DNA of 21,768 nt, taken from a virus. Both the position numbers and the translations under genes were made by a program. The stretch spans positions 1-21,768 of IMG/VR virus record IMGVR_UViG_3300032289_002000; one strand, 5' to 3'. The notes beneath the pieces were generated by a model. The model had not been told where the DNA came from and ran no database searches. It saw only the letters and a program-made list of their open reading frames with translations. Shown in pieces: positions 1-7,300 of the stretch. Within the stretch, counting starts at the first letter, position 1. Each line of letters opens with the position of its first letter.

Positions 1-60
1 CTGCTGGTTTCTCTGCTGGTTTCTCTGCTGGTTTCTCTGCTGGTTTCTCTGCTGGTTTCT
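1..60. repeat. 12-bp tandem repeat, five perfect copies
   Basis: Five uninterrupted identical copies of ctgctggtttct start at the first base. On the minus strand they encode Pro-Ala-Glu-Lys units inside the open-ended gene 1-832. They grade at 61-94 into a related, imperfect 12-bp repeat (ggtcttggctct) encoding Glu-Pro-Arg-Pro. The unit is a multiple of three, so copy-number change would alter linker length without a frameshift. The array may continue left of the window. Confidence 0.95.
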
Positions 61-832
61 CTGCTGGTCTTGGCTCTGGTCTTGGCTCTGGTCTTCTAAC
101 AGGAGTTTGTGCAGGGGTAGAAGTATCACCGCCCTTTATGGGTCTGCCAAACACATTTTTTGGTGCACTGGACAACCCGTAATCTGTATATTTTTTATAT
201 GTAGTCGGTTCCTCTAACGGAGTTAATAAATCATAATTTGTAGATTTGTTAGATGTAAAGTTGTCAGATGCAGGCTTATTACCAAGACCAGATACTACTG
301 GGCTAGTTGTTGCAACAGGAGCAGTAGATTGTACAGGATCGGGTGCTGGTTGTACAGCAGATGCTGACGCTGTAGACTGGCGAGGTACATATCCTACTCT
401 CTCTGGGGTCCAAAAGGTTTTGGTGTTGCCGGCTAGACCATTAAACCAAGTTTCATTGTCTTTGTATTTCCATGTTAATTTTCCATCAGGAGCATATTCA
501 CCGTCGACACTGTAATTTTGCAGTATACCAGGTTTGGTTTCTTTTTCTACATCCGTTACCTTCATATCTGGTGGTAAAAACAGTTTCATTCCGTTATTGG
601 TCTTTTCCCAAAATTCCCCAGGCTTAGCCATCATCAACGGAATTTTACCACCGGTATAAGGAATATGAAAATGTGTTGGAATAAAAGAATTCGGCGGGGT
701 AGGGGTATTTAAAGATCGTGCGGTGTTATTACCTGAATTAGACGTGTTATCTTCCTCGTCATCGTCCTCATCGTCCCACCACGCTTCACGAAGATCCTCC
801 ATTTCCGACAAATAGTGCTTAAAAGTTTTCAT
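1..832 (-). CDS. Unrecognised virion-associated protein with capsid-targeting-like N-terminus and PAEK repeat tail (partial)
   Basis: Reading the minus strand from ATG at 832 gives 277 codons with no stop before the window edge, so the C-terminus is missing. The ATG overlaps the TGA of the upstream 546-aa gene as ATGA, a typical coupled start. Visible parts are: residues 1-11 MKTFKHYLSEM; an acidic run DDEDDDEED near 20-28; a Trp/Tyr-rich central stretch about 50-140 (FWEKTNNGMKLFLPP, LTWKYKDNETWFNGL); a low-complexity Ala/Pro/Thr/Ser stretch from about 145; then Pro-Arg-Pro-Glu and (PAEK)n repeats. No family was recognised. The first ten residues resemble the T4 capsid-targeting peptide (MKTYQEFIAE type) with Leu-Ser-Glu at the expected gp21 cleavage position, so packaging inside the head is an inference. 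The extended repeat suggests a flexible linker to an unseen domain. Confidence 0.8.
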   Translation of the reverse strand, partial: MKTFKHYLSEMEDLREAWWDDEDDDEEDNTSNSGNNTARSLNTPTPPNSFIPTHFHIPYTGGKIPLMMAKPGEFWEKTNNGMKLFLPPDMKVTDVEKETKPGILQNYSVDGEYAPDGKLTWKYKDNETWFNGLAGNTKTFWTPERVGYVPRQSTASASAVQPAPDPVQSTAPVATTSPVVSGLGNKPASDNFTSNKSTNYDLLTPLEEPTTYKKYTDYGLSSAPKNVFGRPIKGGDTSTPAQTPVRRPEPRPEPRPAEKPAEKPAEKPAEKPAEKPA

Positions 833-2469
833 TTTGGATTGTAATTATGATATGAAGTTTTTGCGCCAGACAGTTTCAGTATATCTAGCATTTCTTGAAT
901 ATCTTCAGCCATGGGCGAGTTGGGTTCTTGTACGGGCGGTGCAGCATTTGGTTGCGGCTGCGCAGGAATTTCTGGTTGAGGTGCAGGTTGTGCGCCAGTA
1001 GGCTGTTGTGGCTGTTCGGGTGCTTCGGGCTGCTTTAGACCCAGTACTGTAGCCAGTTCTGAGTTTTGATCAGGATCAACTAGATCGGGCAAATTGATTT
1101 CTGCCCATAGAGAAAATATCTTTAGCGGATCTGCTGATTGATTGTCGTCGCTCGAATTTGCAGCGGCTTTGAAATCATTCTTCAAACTACTGTCCCATTC
1201 CGGTCCGCCTTGGCCTATTTCTATAGCCTGGGAAAAGAAATCCCAGGCAGTCATGCCATCTGGGCCTAGTTCTAATGGTTGATTACTGTCAGTGAGATCT
1301 TGAATTGCCTTGGTTAGATTTGTAATTTGATCGTCTGTTAAATCTTCTTGTTCATGTTGTTCAATTGATTCTGCCCATTGTTCAAATTCGTTGAATATGT
1401 TTTCTTTTATGTTTTTTTCGTTTTCTTCGTTTTCTTCTGATTTTGTAGCGTAGTCTTCAAGGTCAACTACTTCTTCCTCGGCCATAATTCGATGTATTAA
1501 AGGAAAAAATTTAGTTAGTTCTTCTTTAAATCTAGTTTCTGTAAATTTGCTTTTGTATTCTTCCATAGCAACAGTATCTAATTCGATTAGATCCTCGTCA
1601 TTGCCTTCATTGAATTCTGATAGCCATGCTTTGTAGTGTCTGCTTTTGCCCAACGATTCCAGTGTGGTTTTTAAGTGATTAAGGCGGCCTACGGCCCTTT
1701 CTGTTATTCCTAGTGCTTCTTGATTGAGCGTCGGGCTCTGAACATGTTTTCTAAATTCTTGTAGTTGTGCAATTTCTTCACACATACTGATGATTTTTTT
1801 AGCAGGTTCGTCATAGGGAACACCGCCGTGATCAATGTGCTGTGCCAATGCAAATGCCAGTGGTAAGTAGTTGAATGGGGATTTAAATCTTTCACCATCT
1901 CGATTTTGAATAAAAATTGCAGATATGTTAGATCCTCTGCTGCGATCTCCAGGAAATGTTTCACTTACTGGTTTACGATGCCTAACAATAACTTCAGTTT
2001 TGCCCTGAACTCTTCGACTGGTTTTGCTAGATACTCTACCATTCCATTTAGATTCGCTCATTTTTACCATTTTTTGTTCCTCATTATTGTCGGTTTTAGT
2101 AGCGGCCAGATGTTGAAAATCTCTTTGGTCGAGATTGTTTTTAGCAATATCTCTAGTATCAAATCTCAGTAGTCTGCGTTTGGCAAAATGCCTCATTTCT
2201 TTTAAAAAACTATACCAAAGATTTAAAACACCAGCATCTTGATCCTCAGTAATTCCTTGACTATAATAAATTTTAAGACTACCCGGGTCGTTAATGCTAA
2301 TGCTGATTCTGCCTAGATCGTTGCCCTCGATCATAAAATCAAAATCAAAAAATCTTGCTTCGACCGGATCAATTGTAACAGATCCTGCTTTGTCCCCCAT
2401 TTCAAGATTGCTGAATCGGCTGCGAATCTTGTCAAAAAGGTCTTGACTGATAATTTGTATGGCCTTCAT
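829..2469 (-). CDS. Conserved-looking phage protein of unknown function next to terminase
   Basis: A 546-aa acidic protein. The N-terminal 110 residues look globular (MKAIQIISQDLFDKIRSRF, FFDFDFMIEG, LKIYYSQG, and a basic KRRLLRFDTRD). A basic segment follows at about 130-165 (SKTSRRVQGKTEVIVRHRK), then a mainly helical, Glu-rich middle and a Pro/Gln/Ala-rich C-terminal linker (about 480-520) before a short final helix. From memory, similar proteins sit beside terminase genes in uncultured marine T4-like phages without an assigned function. The start ATG lies 9 nt before the end of gp17 on the minus strand and has no Shine-Dalgarno. A CATAAATA box ends 6 nt upstream. It is followed by the ATGA overlap with the gene ending at the window edge, so the two are probably co-translated. 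A role in packaging or head maturation is only suggested by position. Confidence 0.75.
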   Translation of the reverse strand: MKAIQIISQDLFDKIRSRFSNLEMGDKAGSVTIDPVEARFFDFDFMIEGNDLGRISISINDPGSLKIYYSQGITEDQDAGVLNLWYSFLKEMRHFAKRRLLRFDTRDIAKNNLDQRDFQHLAATKTDNNEEQKMVKMSESKWNGRVSSKTSRRVQGKTEVIVRHRKPVSETFPGDRSRGSNISAIFIQNRDGERFKSPFNYLPLAFALAQHIDHGGVPYDEPAKKIISMCEEIAQLQEFRKHVQSPTLNQEALGITERAVGRLNHLKTTLESLGKSRHYKAWLSEFNEGNDEDLIELDTVAMEEYKSKFTETRFKEELTKFFPLIHRIMAEEEVVDLEDYATKSEENEENEKNIKENIFNEFEQWAESIEQHEQEDLTDDQITNLTKAIQDLTDSNQPLELGPDGMTAWDFFSQAIEIGQGGPEWDSSLKNDFKAAANSSDDNQSADPLKIFSLWAEINLPDLVDPDQNSELATVLGLKQPEAPEQPQQPTGAQPAPQPEIPAQPQPNAAPPVQEPNSPMAEDIQEMLDILKLSGAKTSYHNYNPK

Positions 2470-2475
2470 AATGAG

Positions 2476-2483
2476 TATTTATG
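2476..2483 (-). promoter_or_regulatory. T4-type late promoter box CATAAATA
   Basis: The minus strand reads CATAAATA, one mismatch from the T4 late octamer TATAAATA. It is embedded in the stop codon of the terminase gene and followed by 6 nt and then the ATG at 2469. In T4, late transcription begins about 5-7 nt after the octamer, so the transcript would begin at or 1 nt before the start codon. No Shine-Dalgarno is present. Confidence 0.45.
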
Positions 2484-4059
2484 TGTATTGGGTAATATAC
2501 AAGGGCAACGGGGTATCGTAATCCTCTAATCCGGTATGATCTTTCATTTTTTCATAAATCGCCGGGTCCCAATCCTGTAATACCATAATCATACGTATGG
2601 CCAACAATAAACTGCTAACCAAGTCGTCATGATGCCCTGATTTGGCTTTAAATGTAATTCCTGCTGCTACAAAATTTTTTAATTCACTTAGCAAACTTTT
2701 GCTATGTATTTTTAACAATCTTCCTTCTACCAATTGTTTAAGTTTAGAACATGCGCTGATTTTCGAACCATGCGTGGTGTTAAATCCTTTACGAAATCTA
2801 CGAACATGTCCTTTTTTAATTGGCTCACTTAAAAATAATCCTGGGAAAGTTTCTTCTCCTAACTCGTTAATAGCCACTAGTGCGCTTTCTCCAAGTGTAT
2901 TGTTTTCTACGCTGAAGTAGATATTACTAGGGCTACCGTTATCGTCTATGTATTTTAATAAATCTCGTAGTATTTTAACTTGTGTTTGCACTGGAGTAGT
3001 ATTGTGATGCCACTCGCACACTTGAATTAGTGAGGGCAATTCGACTACTTGTATAGCGGCATAATCGCCTCCGGTTCCTAAACTAGGGTCGAGACTAACA
3101 ATATAGGTAGAACCAGGAACAATGTTTTTATACCACCTTGCTTGGCCCATTTTCATAATGGGGTCACTACCTTCTAATCCTGCAAGATTTAAACTATTAA
3201 TTAGTGTTTCATCAAAAATGAGAAATTTACATTCATGCTCTCGTTCAAATCTTTCTACGCCTACTCGGCTGCGCTCTTCTTGTGCCCAGACGTCGTCACG
3301 ATCAGGGTGTTCGCTCCAGGTTGCAAGACAAGGAAAAAATCCGTTACGTCCTAGATCTGTTTCATTTCCGTAGTCATCAAATCGTTTATTGGCTTCATTC
3401 CATATTTGTGCAAATTGATCTTCGTCGCTGTTAGGTGTGCTGGTAATAATTGCTTTACCGCCTGTCGCTAGTGTAGGGGATATACTGGTCCAAAACTCGA
3501 CGGCAATGTTGGGTACCACATAGGCAAACTCGTCAAGGTATATCATAGATATACTCATACCACGACCAGTTGTTTCTGTAGTAGTCTGCGCTACAATACG
3601 ACTACCATTGTCGAATTCTATACTTTGTTTGTTATAACTAGTAACCCCGCAACGAATATGATCGGGACACAGTTCATATGCATAACGTAATCGTTGCATA
3701 ATTTCTTGAGCACCTGAAAACTTGTGTGCAGCAATTAGTATAGTGCTGTTGTCGACAAACATTGCATACCATAGCAAATAACCCACAGCAGTTGTGGTTT
3801 TACCCATCTGTCTGCCCAACATGTTAACACTGAATCTGTGTGTGTGATAACTTGACAATAATCTTTTTTGATAATCAAACGGACTATACAACAATTTGCC
3901 TTTGACAGGATGTTGTATATAAAAGAAATTTTCTAAGAAATAACTAGGACCTGTATCCGGATGCTGACACTTGGACAGATCCTCAATGTCCTTTTCGGTG
4001 AATTTTTGAGATATATTGGCTTTTTTTACCAAAACTCCGTCAAGATTTTTTGCGCCCAT
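2479..4059 (-). CDS. gp17: Terminase large subunit (packaging ATPase-nuclease)
   Basis: A 526-aa homologue of T4 gp17, the motor that pumps DNA into proheads and cuts the concatemer at headful. The order of motifs is complete: adenine-binding Q motif FDYQKRLL (61-68), Walker A GRQMGKTT (82-89), Walker B MIYLDEFAY (172-180; Asp176 and catalytic Glu177), coupling motif ITSTPN (205-210), then the RNase H-like nuclease with Asp324 (VSLDPS), Glu385 (SVENN) and Asp478/Asp479 (GHHDDL). It is shorter than T4 gp17 (610 aa), mostly at the N-terminus. It is separated from the small-subunit candidate by two accessory genes, unlike the 16-17 adjacency of T4. A hairpin terminator lies immediately upstream. 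A late-type box TGTAAATA ends 5 nt before the ATG with no Shine-Dalgarno, so it is probably an independent late transcription unit. Confidence 0.97.
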   Translation of the reverse strand: MGAKNLDGVLVKKANISQKFTEKDIEDLSKCQHPDTGPSYFLENFFYIQHPVKGKLLYSPFDYQKRLLSSYHTHRFSVNMLGRQMGKTTTAVGYLLWYAMFVDNSTILIAAHKFSGAQEIMQRLRYAYELCPDHIRCGVTSYNKQSIEFDNGSRIVAQTTTETTGRGMSISMIYLDEFAYVVPNIAVEFWTSISPTLATGGKAIITSTPNSDEDQFAQIWNEANKRFDDYGNETDLGRNGFFPCLATWSEHPDRDDVWAQEERSRVGVERFEREHECKFLIFDETLINSLNLAGLEGSDPIMKMGQARWYKNIVPGSTYIVSLDPSLGTGGDYAAIQVVELPSLIQVCEWHHNTTPVQTQVKILRDLLKYIDDNGSPSNIYFSVENNTLGESALVAINELGEETFPGLFLSEPIKKGHVRRFRKGFNTTHGSKISACSKLKQLVEGRLLKIHSKSLLSELKNFVAAGITFKAKSGHHDDLVSSLLLAIRMIMVLQDWDPAIYEKMKDHTGLEDYDTPLPLYITQYT

Positions 4060-4064
4060 AATTT

Positions 4065-4072
4065 TATTTACA
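4065..4072 (-). promoter_or_regulatory. Late promoter-like box TGTAAATA before gp17
   Basis: The minus strand reads TGTAAATA, 7 of 8 matches to TATAAATA, followed by AAATT and the gp17 ATG. The 5-nt gap puts the predicted transcription start on the A of ATG. It lies directly downstream of the hairpin at 4074-4098, so gp17 would be reinitiated after termination of the upstream operon. Confidence 0.5.
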
Positions 4073-4073
4073 T

Positions 4074-4098
4074 AAAAAAAGCCTCCAAAGAGGCTTTT
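4074..4098 (-). terminator. Rho-independent terminator between the 538-aa gene and gp17
   Basis: A perfect 9-bp stem (4077-4085 with 4090-4098; aaaagcctc / gaggctttt) with loop CAAA. On the minus strand it is followed by further T residues, giving seven in a row. It lies 20 nt past the stop codon of the 4118-5734 gene and just before the gp17 start, so it should end transcripts from the right. The arms are A/T-flanked, so it may also work weakly on the plus strand. Confidence 0.85.
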
Positions 4099-4117
4099 AC
4101 CCGTTTAATGTATCAGT

Positions 4118-5734
4118 TTAACCTTTAGGTGTAACCTTGCCTGTGTTGGGGTTTACATGATCGCCTTTGCTGACTTTTTGTCCAGGCTTACAGTAAACTT
4201 TTTTGCCAGTTACAGGATTAATATAGTAGTCACATCTTTCATCGGTTGCTGGGTTAACATCATTGCCAACTGTGTTAACACGGTATTTTGCTCCGCTGTC
4301 ACCTTCCGCCACACCTTGTTCCTCACCTTCTTCAAGTCCAGCCTGACCGTCACTATACCCTTGCTTTAAATTACGCCATGCGGTTTCAATCCAACCTACT
4401 CCAGATCCAATAGTATGACCAACGTTGAATCCAACCGAAGCGGCTTTTGGATTCTTAGTGTTTTGATTAAAATCTTTCATTGCGCCCGCTTCCCTTGCAA
4501 CTTTAAAAGTAGCAGGACCGTTTAATCCGTCAGTTTTAATCGTGTAGCCTTGTTTTTGCAATTCAAATTGTATATCCCATAACTTAGGATCACCACCAGG
4601 TGCAAGACCTGGACGATTTGCTTGTGGCTTTATTTGTTGTGGAATTTGCTGAACTTCTGCAGATCTTACTGGATCGATAGCTTTTACTTCCGTCACACCT
4701 TCGGTCATAAACTGTTTCCAGTCTGCCATTAACTGTTGTTCCATTGTAACATGCGCTTTAGGCATATTACCATCCATACGATCACCTTGGCCAGGTTGGT
4801 TTTCGTGATTAGCATAAATTTCAGGGTCAAATTCTGGAATGATGTTAGGGTCGTTTGGAGTATTAGTATAACCAGACTCGTCAACTTCCTCATCTATATC
4901 TGGATTCATCATGTCCATCATGCGACGCATATTGCTCGACTCATCGTCCACTTCGATTGAATCATCGTGATCGTGTTCCATATCGCTGTGATCGGCAGCA
5001 GCAGCGCCCACTGCTGCTCCAGGCATTGCAGTAATCACCACTGGGTCATGCTCTATTCCCAAATGCTCTGGTTCTACTTTGTGAACTCCTGCTAGTTTCA
5101 TAATATCGGCTAACATGCCACTCAACTCAGGACCGCTATCGGCTGTCATGTTGATACTGGCCGGAGTGTGATGTTCCACTTCACTGGGCATACCCATGGG
5201 CCCGCATTCTGCTAGATCCTCGTTTTCGTTCATTGCGGCTAATCTTTCTTCTTCCTTTCGAGATGCTTCTACTTCGTCAGGAGTAACTAACCAATTTGGT
5301 TTATCTGTGTTATCAGCAGTTGCTGGTTGATCGGGGGTCTCTTCTGGTTCTTCTCTAAATAAATCACGCAATCTTCCCATGGTATCAGTACCTTGCATCT
5401 CAGGAGGTAGTGCTTCTCTAGGTAATTGTTTAACAACTGTTGGATTTTTTGCCATCCATTCTTTTGACGGTAGTGTAGGAATCAAATTACCTGTTGCATC
5501 TCTTGGTCCGCCTAATCCACCACCTGGCTCTCCCGCAACAGACTGCTGACCTTGCAGATTCTTTATTCTCCACTGGAGTTGTGCCTTTTCCCAAGGTTCT
5601 TTTGCTGTCGAAAGCATTTGCTGCAGGCCTGCCATTTGTGGATCATTGCCGCTTTCCTTAACATGTCGAGTGACAATATTAGGATTGGCTGCATCTAATT
5701 CGGCTAGTCGGTTTAATACGTCGATCATTTGCAT
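4118..5734 (-). CDS. Acidic phage protein with peptidoglycan-binding-like motif
   Basis: A 538-aa, strongly acidic, Met/Asp/Pro-rich protein. Residues 1-20 read MQMIDVLNRLAELDAANPNI, an amphipathic helix. The middle has a His/Asp/Glu-rich tract (HSDMEHDHDD and VDDESSNMRRMMDMMNP) around 245-275. At about 385-425 LWDIQFELQKQGY and TDGLNGPATFKVA match the helix-turn-helix pattern of the PG_binding_1 fold, which binds peptidoglycan in many lysins. No catalytic domain is visible. The C-terminus carries two similar NPxTGK turns (INPVTGKKVY, VNPNTGKVT). It lies between the small and large terminase genes. Its function is unknown: possible internal head protein, virion cell-wall binder or scaffold-like protein. 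Start: ATG at 5734 has AAGGA 10 nt upstream. A second in-frame ATG two codons later (5728) would give MIDVLNRLAE, with an LxE at residues 8-10. Confidence 0.75.
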   Translation of the reverse strand: MQMIDVLNRLAELDAANPNIVTRHVKESGNDPQMAGLQQMLSTAKEPWEKAQLQWRIKNLQGQQSVAGEPGGGLGGPRDATGNLIPTLPSKEWMAKNPTVVKQLPREALPPEMQGTDTMGRLRDLFREEPEETPDQPATADNTDKPNWLVTPDEVEASRKEEERLAAMNENEDLAECGPMGMPSEVEHHTPASINMTADSGPELSGMLADIMKLAGVHKVEPEHLGIEHDPVVITAMPGAAVGAAAADHSDMEHDHDDSIEVDDESSNMRRMMDMMNPDIDEEVDESGYTNTPNDPNIIPEFDPEIYANHENQPGQGDRMDGNMPKAHVTMEQQLMADWKQFMTEGVTEVKAIDPVRSAEVQQIPQQIKPQANRPGLAPGGDPKLWDIQFELQKQGYTIKTDGLNGPATFKVAREAGAMKDFNQNTKNPKAASVGFNVGHTIGSGVGWIETAWRNLKQGYSDGQAGLEEGEEQGVAEGDSGAKYRVNTVGNDVNPATDERCDYYINPVTGKKVYCKPGQKVSKGDHVNPNTGKVTPKG

Positions 5735-5736
5735 AA

Positions 5737-6348
5737 TTATTTTTTCCTTGGATCTTTGGCCTGCTGAAGATTACTTTTAGTATTTGCAGGTGCGTCTGTA
5801 TTGTACTTGGCGGGCTGTGTTTCTGGAATTTTTTCTCCCCGCTCTTTTCTCTTTTGCTTTAATACATCATTCAATTCTTTTACAAAACCAGTGTTGTATT
5901 TGTCTCCGTAATAGTCTTCAAAATTTGCATTAGGCGCTTCTTCGTAATTAGCATTTTGTAACAAAGCACCTGTTCTAGTTTCTTTTTCTTCTTGATACTC
6001 TTCACTAGGCTCGCCAGGTCGACGAACTACCAACGAGTTGCGAGGAATTTTTAGTTCTTGAGTGAGTTTTTCGGTTAATTCTTGTTGAGTAGTGGGATAA
6101 TCTAGTACAACTTCATAAATGCTTACTTCAACATTTTTTAATTGTGGGAAATCTAACGGTAGAGCCTGGATTGGTGTTTTTGATAATTTTTTAAGTTTTA
6201 CAGGTTCGTTGCCTTCGGTATATCTACCAAGTACCATTTTCATTAAATTTTCTTGTTCAGGAGAGACTTCGTTAGCAATTTTTATACGAAATTCGTATTT
6301 TTTATTAGAAATGCTTTCTTGAAGATATTCTTTAAATGATTTGTTCAT
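5737..6348 (-). CDS. Phage structural/internal-head candidate with capsid-targeting-like N-terminus
   Basis: A 203-aa basic protein from ATG at 6348. An upstream in-frame GTG at 6360 is less likely, because AAGGTG sits about 10 nt before the ATG. The N-terminus MNKSFKEYLQES resembles T4 internal-protein capsid-targeting peptides (basic and aromatic, ending in Leu-x-Glu at residues 9-11). Then comes a compact alpha/beta segment: YEFRIKIANE, a helix to about 45, LPLDFPQLKNVEVSIYEVVL, and TQQELTEKLTQELKIPRNSL with VVRR. The last 80 residues are polar and look disordered, ending PAKYNTDAPANTKSNLQQ and a Lys/Arg tail. From memory, related proteins occur in marine T4-like phages as uncharacterised structural proteins. 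Its stop is followed after 2 nt by the ATG of the 538-aa gene. Assignment to the head interior is inference. Confidence 0.75.
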   Translation of the reverse strand: MNKSFKEYLQESISNKKYEFRIKIANEVSPEQENLMKMVLGRYTEGNEPVKLKKLSKTPIQALPLDFPQLKNVEVSIYEVVLDYPTTQQELTEKLTQELKIPRNSLVVRRPGEPSEEYQEEKETRTGALLQNANYEEAPNANFEDYYGDKYNTGFVKELNDVLKQKRKERGEKIPETQPAKYNTDAPANTKSNLQQAKDPRKK

Positions 6349-6368
6349 TATACTATACACCTTGTCAA

Positions 6369-6848
6369 TTATTTATTCAAATTCTTAAGTTTTTCTAGGA
6401 TACTGTTTCTATCGGTAATAATGTATCCTTGCCCCTCTACAGTATCATTTGTTTCAGCACTATGTTTTTTATCTATTGCAAGTTTTTTAAGTTGCAGGTC
6501 TACCATCTTTAATTTTTTATCAATTTTGTTAGTTTTTGCCGTAATGGCAGCATTCATCATATTAGCAGCAACTTCAAACATACGGGCCCCGTATCTTGGT
6601 TCTACATTCATGCCTAGGTCCATTAGATCATCATAGGCCTGTTCTGCTTTGTTGGCTAGTGCATCTAGTTCCGCATCACTCATATCTCCTAGACCCTTTA
6701 CTCTAGGTAGTGCCGCTGATATTTTATCAAATTCTTCTAATTTTTCCTCCAAGGTAAATGCGGGAGGTGATACTACAGACTTGTGTGAGGTTAGAGGTTC
6801 TGGGTTAGTTGGCTCAACATTGAGCAATTCTTCTAAACGTTTTGTCAT
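6369..6848 (-). CDS. gp16: Terminase small subunit candidate
   Basis: A 159-aa, mostly helical protein. A disordered Pro/Thr N-terminus (MTKRLEELLNVEPTNPEP) is followed by LEEFDKISAALPRVKGLGDM, then helices DLMDLGMNVEPRYGARMFEV and AANMMNAAITAKTNKIDKKL with MVDLQLKKLA. Helical-pair cores of this form, with a conserved Arg before VA..M..A...K, are typical of T4 gp16-type terminase small subunits. These form rings that regulate gp17 and recognise concatemer DNA. The size matches T4 gp16 (164 aa). Start: AAGGA lies 8 nt before ATG (aaggatattgaATG). It sits between gp4 and the 203-aa gene, three genes upstream of gp17 in the same transcription direction. The identification rests on fold-like pattern, size and context rather than a unique motif. 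Confidence 0.7.
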   Translation of the reverse strand: MTKRLEELLNVEPTNPEPLTSHKSVVSPPAFTLEEKLEEFDKISAALPRVKGLGDMSDAELDALANKAEQAYDDLMDLGMNVEPRYGARMFEVAANMMNAAITAKTNKIDKKLKMVDLQLKKLAIDKKHSAETNDTVEGQGYIITDRNSILEKLKNLNK

Positions 6849-6859
6849 TCAATATCCTT

Positions 6860-7297
6860 TTATTTTTTTATTCCGGCAAATAAATCGTGTTCGTTTATTA
6901 CTCGAAATTGTATTCCGTGATTTCTGCAAAATGCTGCGGCTGCTGACCACTTGGCCATGTTTTTAACATACTGCGATTGATTGTAGGGATTTTTTCCTAC
7001 TTTTTCTCTCAACATTTGATTTGCTGGTTTTATTTCTACTAATTCAACATGTTTTTTCATGTTTCGATCTATGTAGGTTATTAAAAAATCGGGAACATAC
7101 ACTGTTTGTTTACCCGTTAACGGATCCCTATAGGGAATTTTTATAGATTCGCTGGCCCATTGTTGCACACTAGGATTATTATCACAAAACATGCAAAATG
7201 TAGTTTCCCAACTGCTACGACAAAATGGTAGTTTTGACCCTACATACTTTTCTGGGTTTTTAGGGGTATAGAATGATTGGCTATATTTTAAACTCAT
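6860..7297 (-). CDS. gp4: Head completion protein, TnsA/PD-(D/E)xK nuclease fold
   Basis: A 145-aa homologue of T4 gp4 (50/65 head-completion protein). T4 gp4 acts after packaging, at the portal vertex before tail joining. The N-terminus carries the family signature FYTPKNPEKYVG and CRSSWETTFCMFCDNNP. The nuclease core is visible as Glu31 (SSWE), Asp70 (YVPDF) and Glu88-x-Lys90 (LVEIKP), followed by a conserved helix YVKNMAKWSAAAAFCRNHG. All putative active-site residues are present. It starts 3 nt after the stop of the 549-aa structural gene, with no clear Shine-Dalgarno, so translation is probably coupled. Length is close to T4 gp4 (about 150 aa). Confidence 0.85.
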   Translation of the reverse strand: MSLKYSQSFYTPKNPEKYVGSKLPFCRSSWETTFCMFCDNNPSVQQWASESIKIPYRDPLTGKQTVYVPDFLITYIDRNMKKHVELVEIKPANQMLREKVGKNPYNQSQYVKNMAKWSAAAAFCRNHGIQFRVINEHDLFAGIKK

Positions 7298-7300
7298 AAG

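Noticed and set aside
1-60. Possible CRISPR array or phase-variable promoter repeat
   Set aside because: The units are directly joined without spacers and are in frame inside a coding sequence, so this is a protein repeat.
246-515. Plus-strand open frame of 89 codons
   Set aside because: It lies opposite the longer minus-strand gene 1-832, whose start overlaps the upstream stop as ATGA and whose composition is protein-like. No Shine-Dalgarno.
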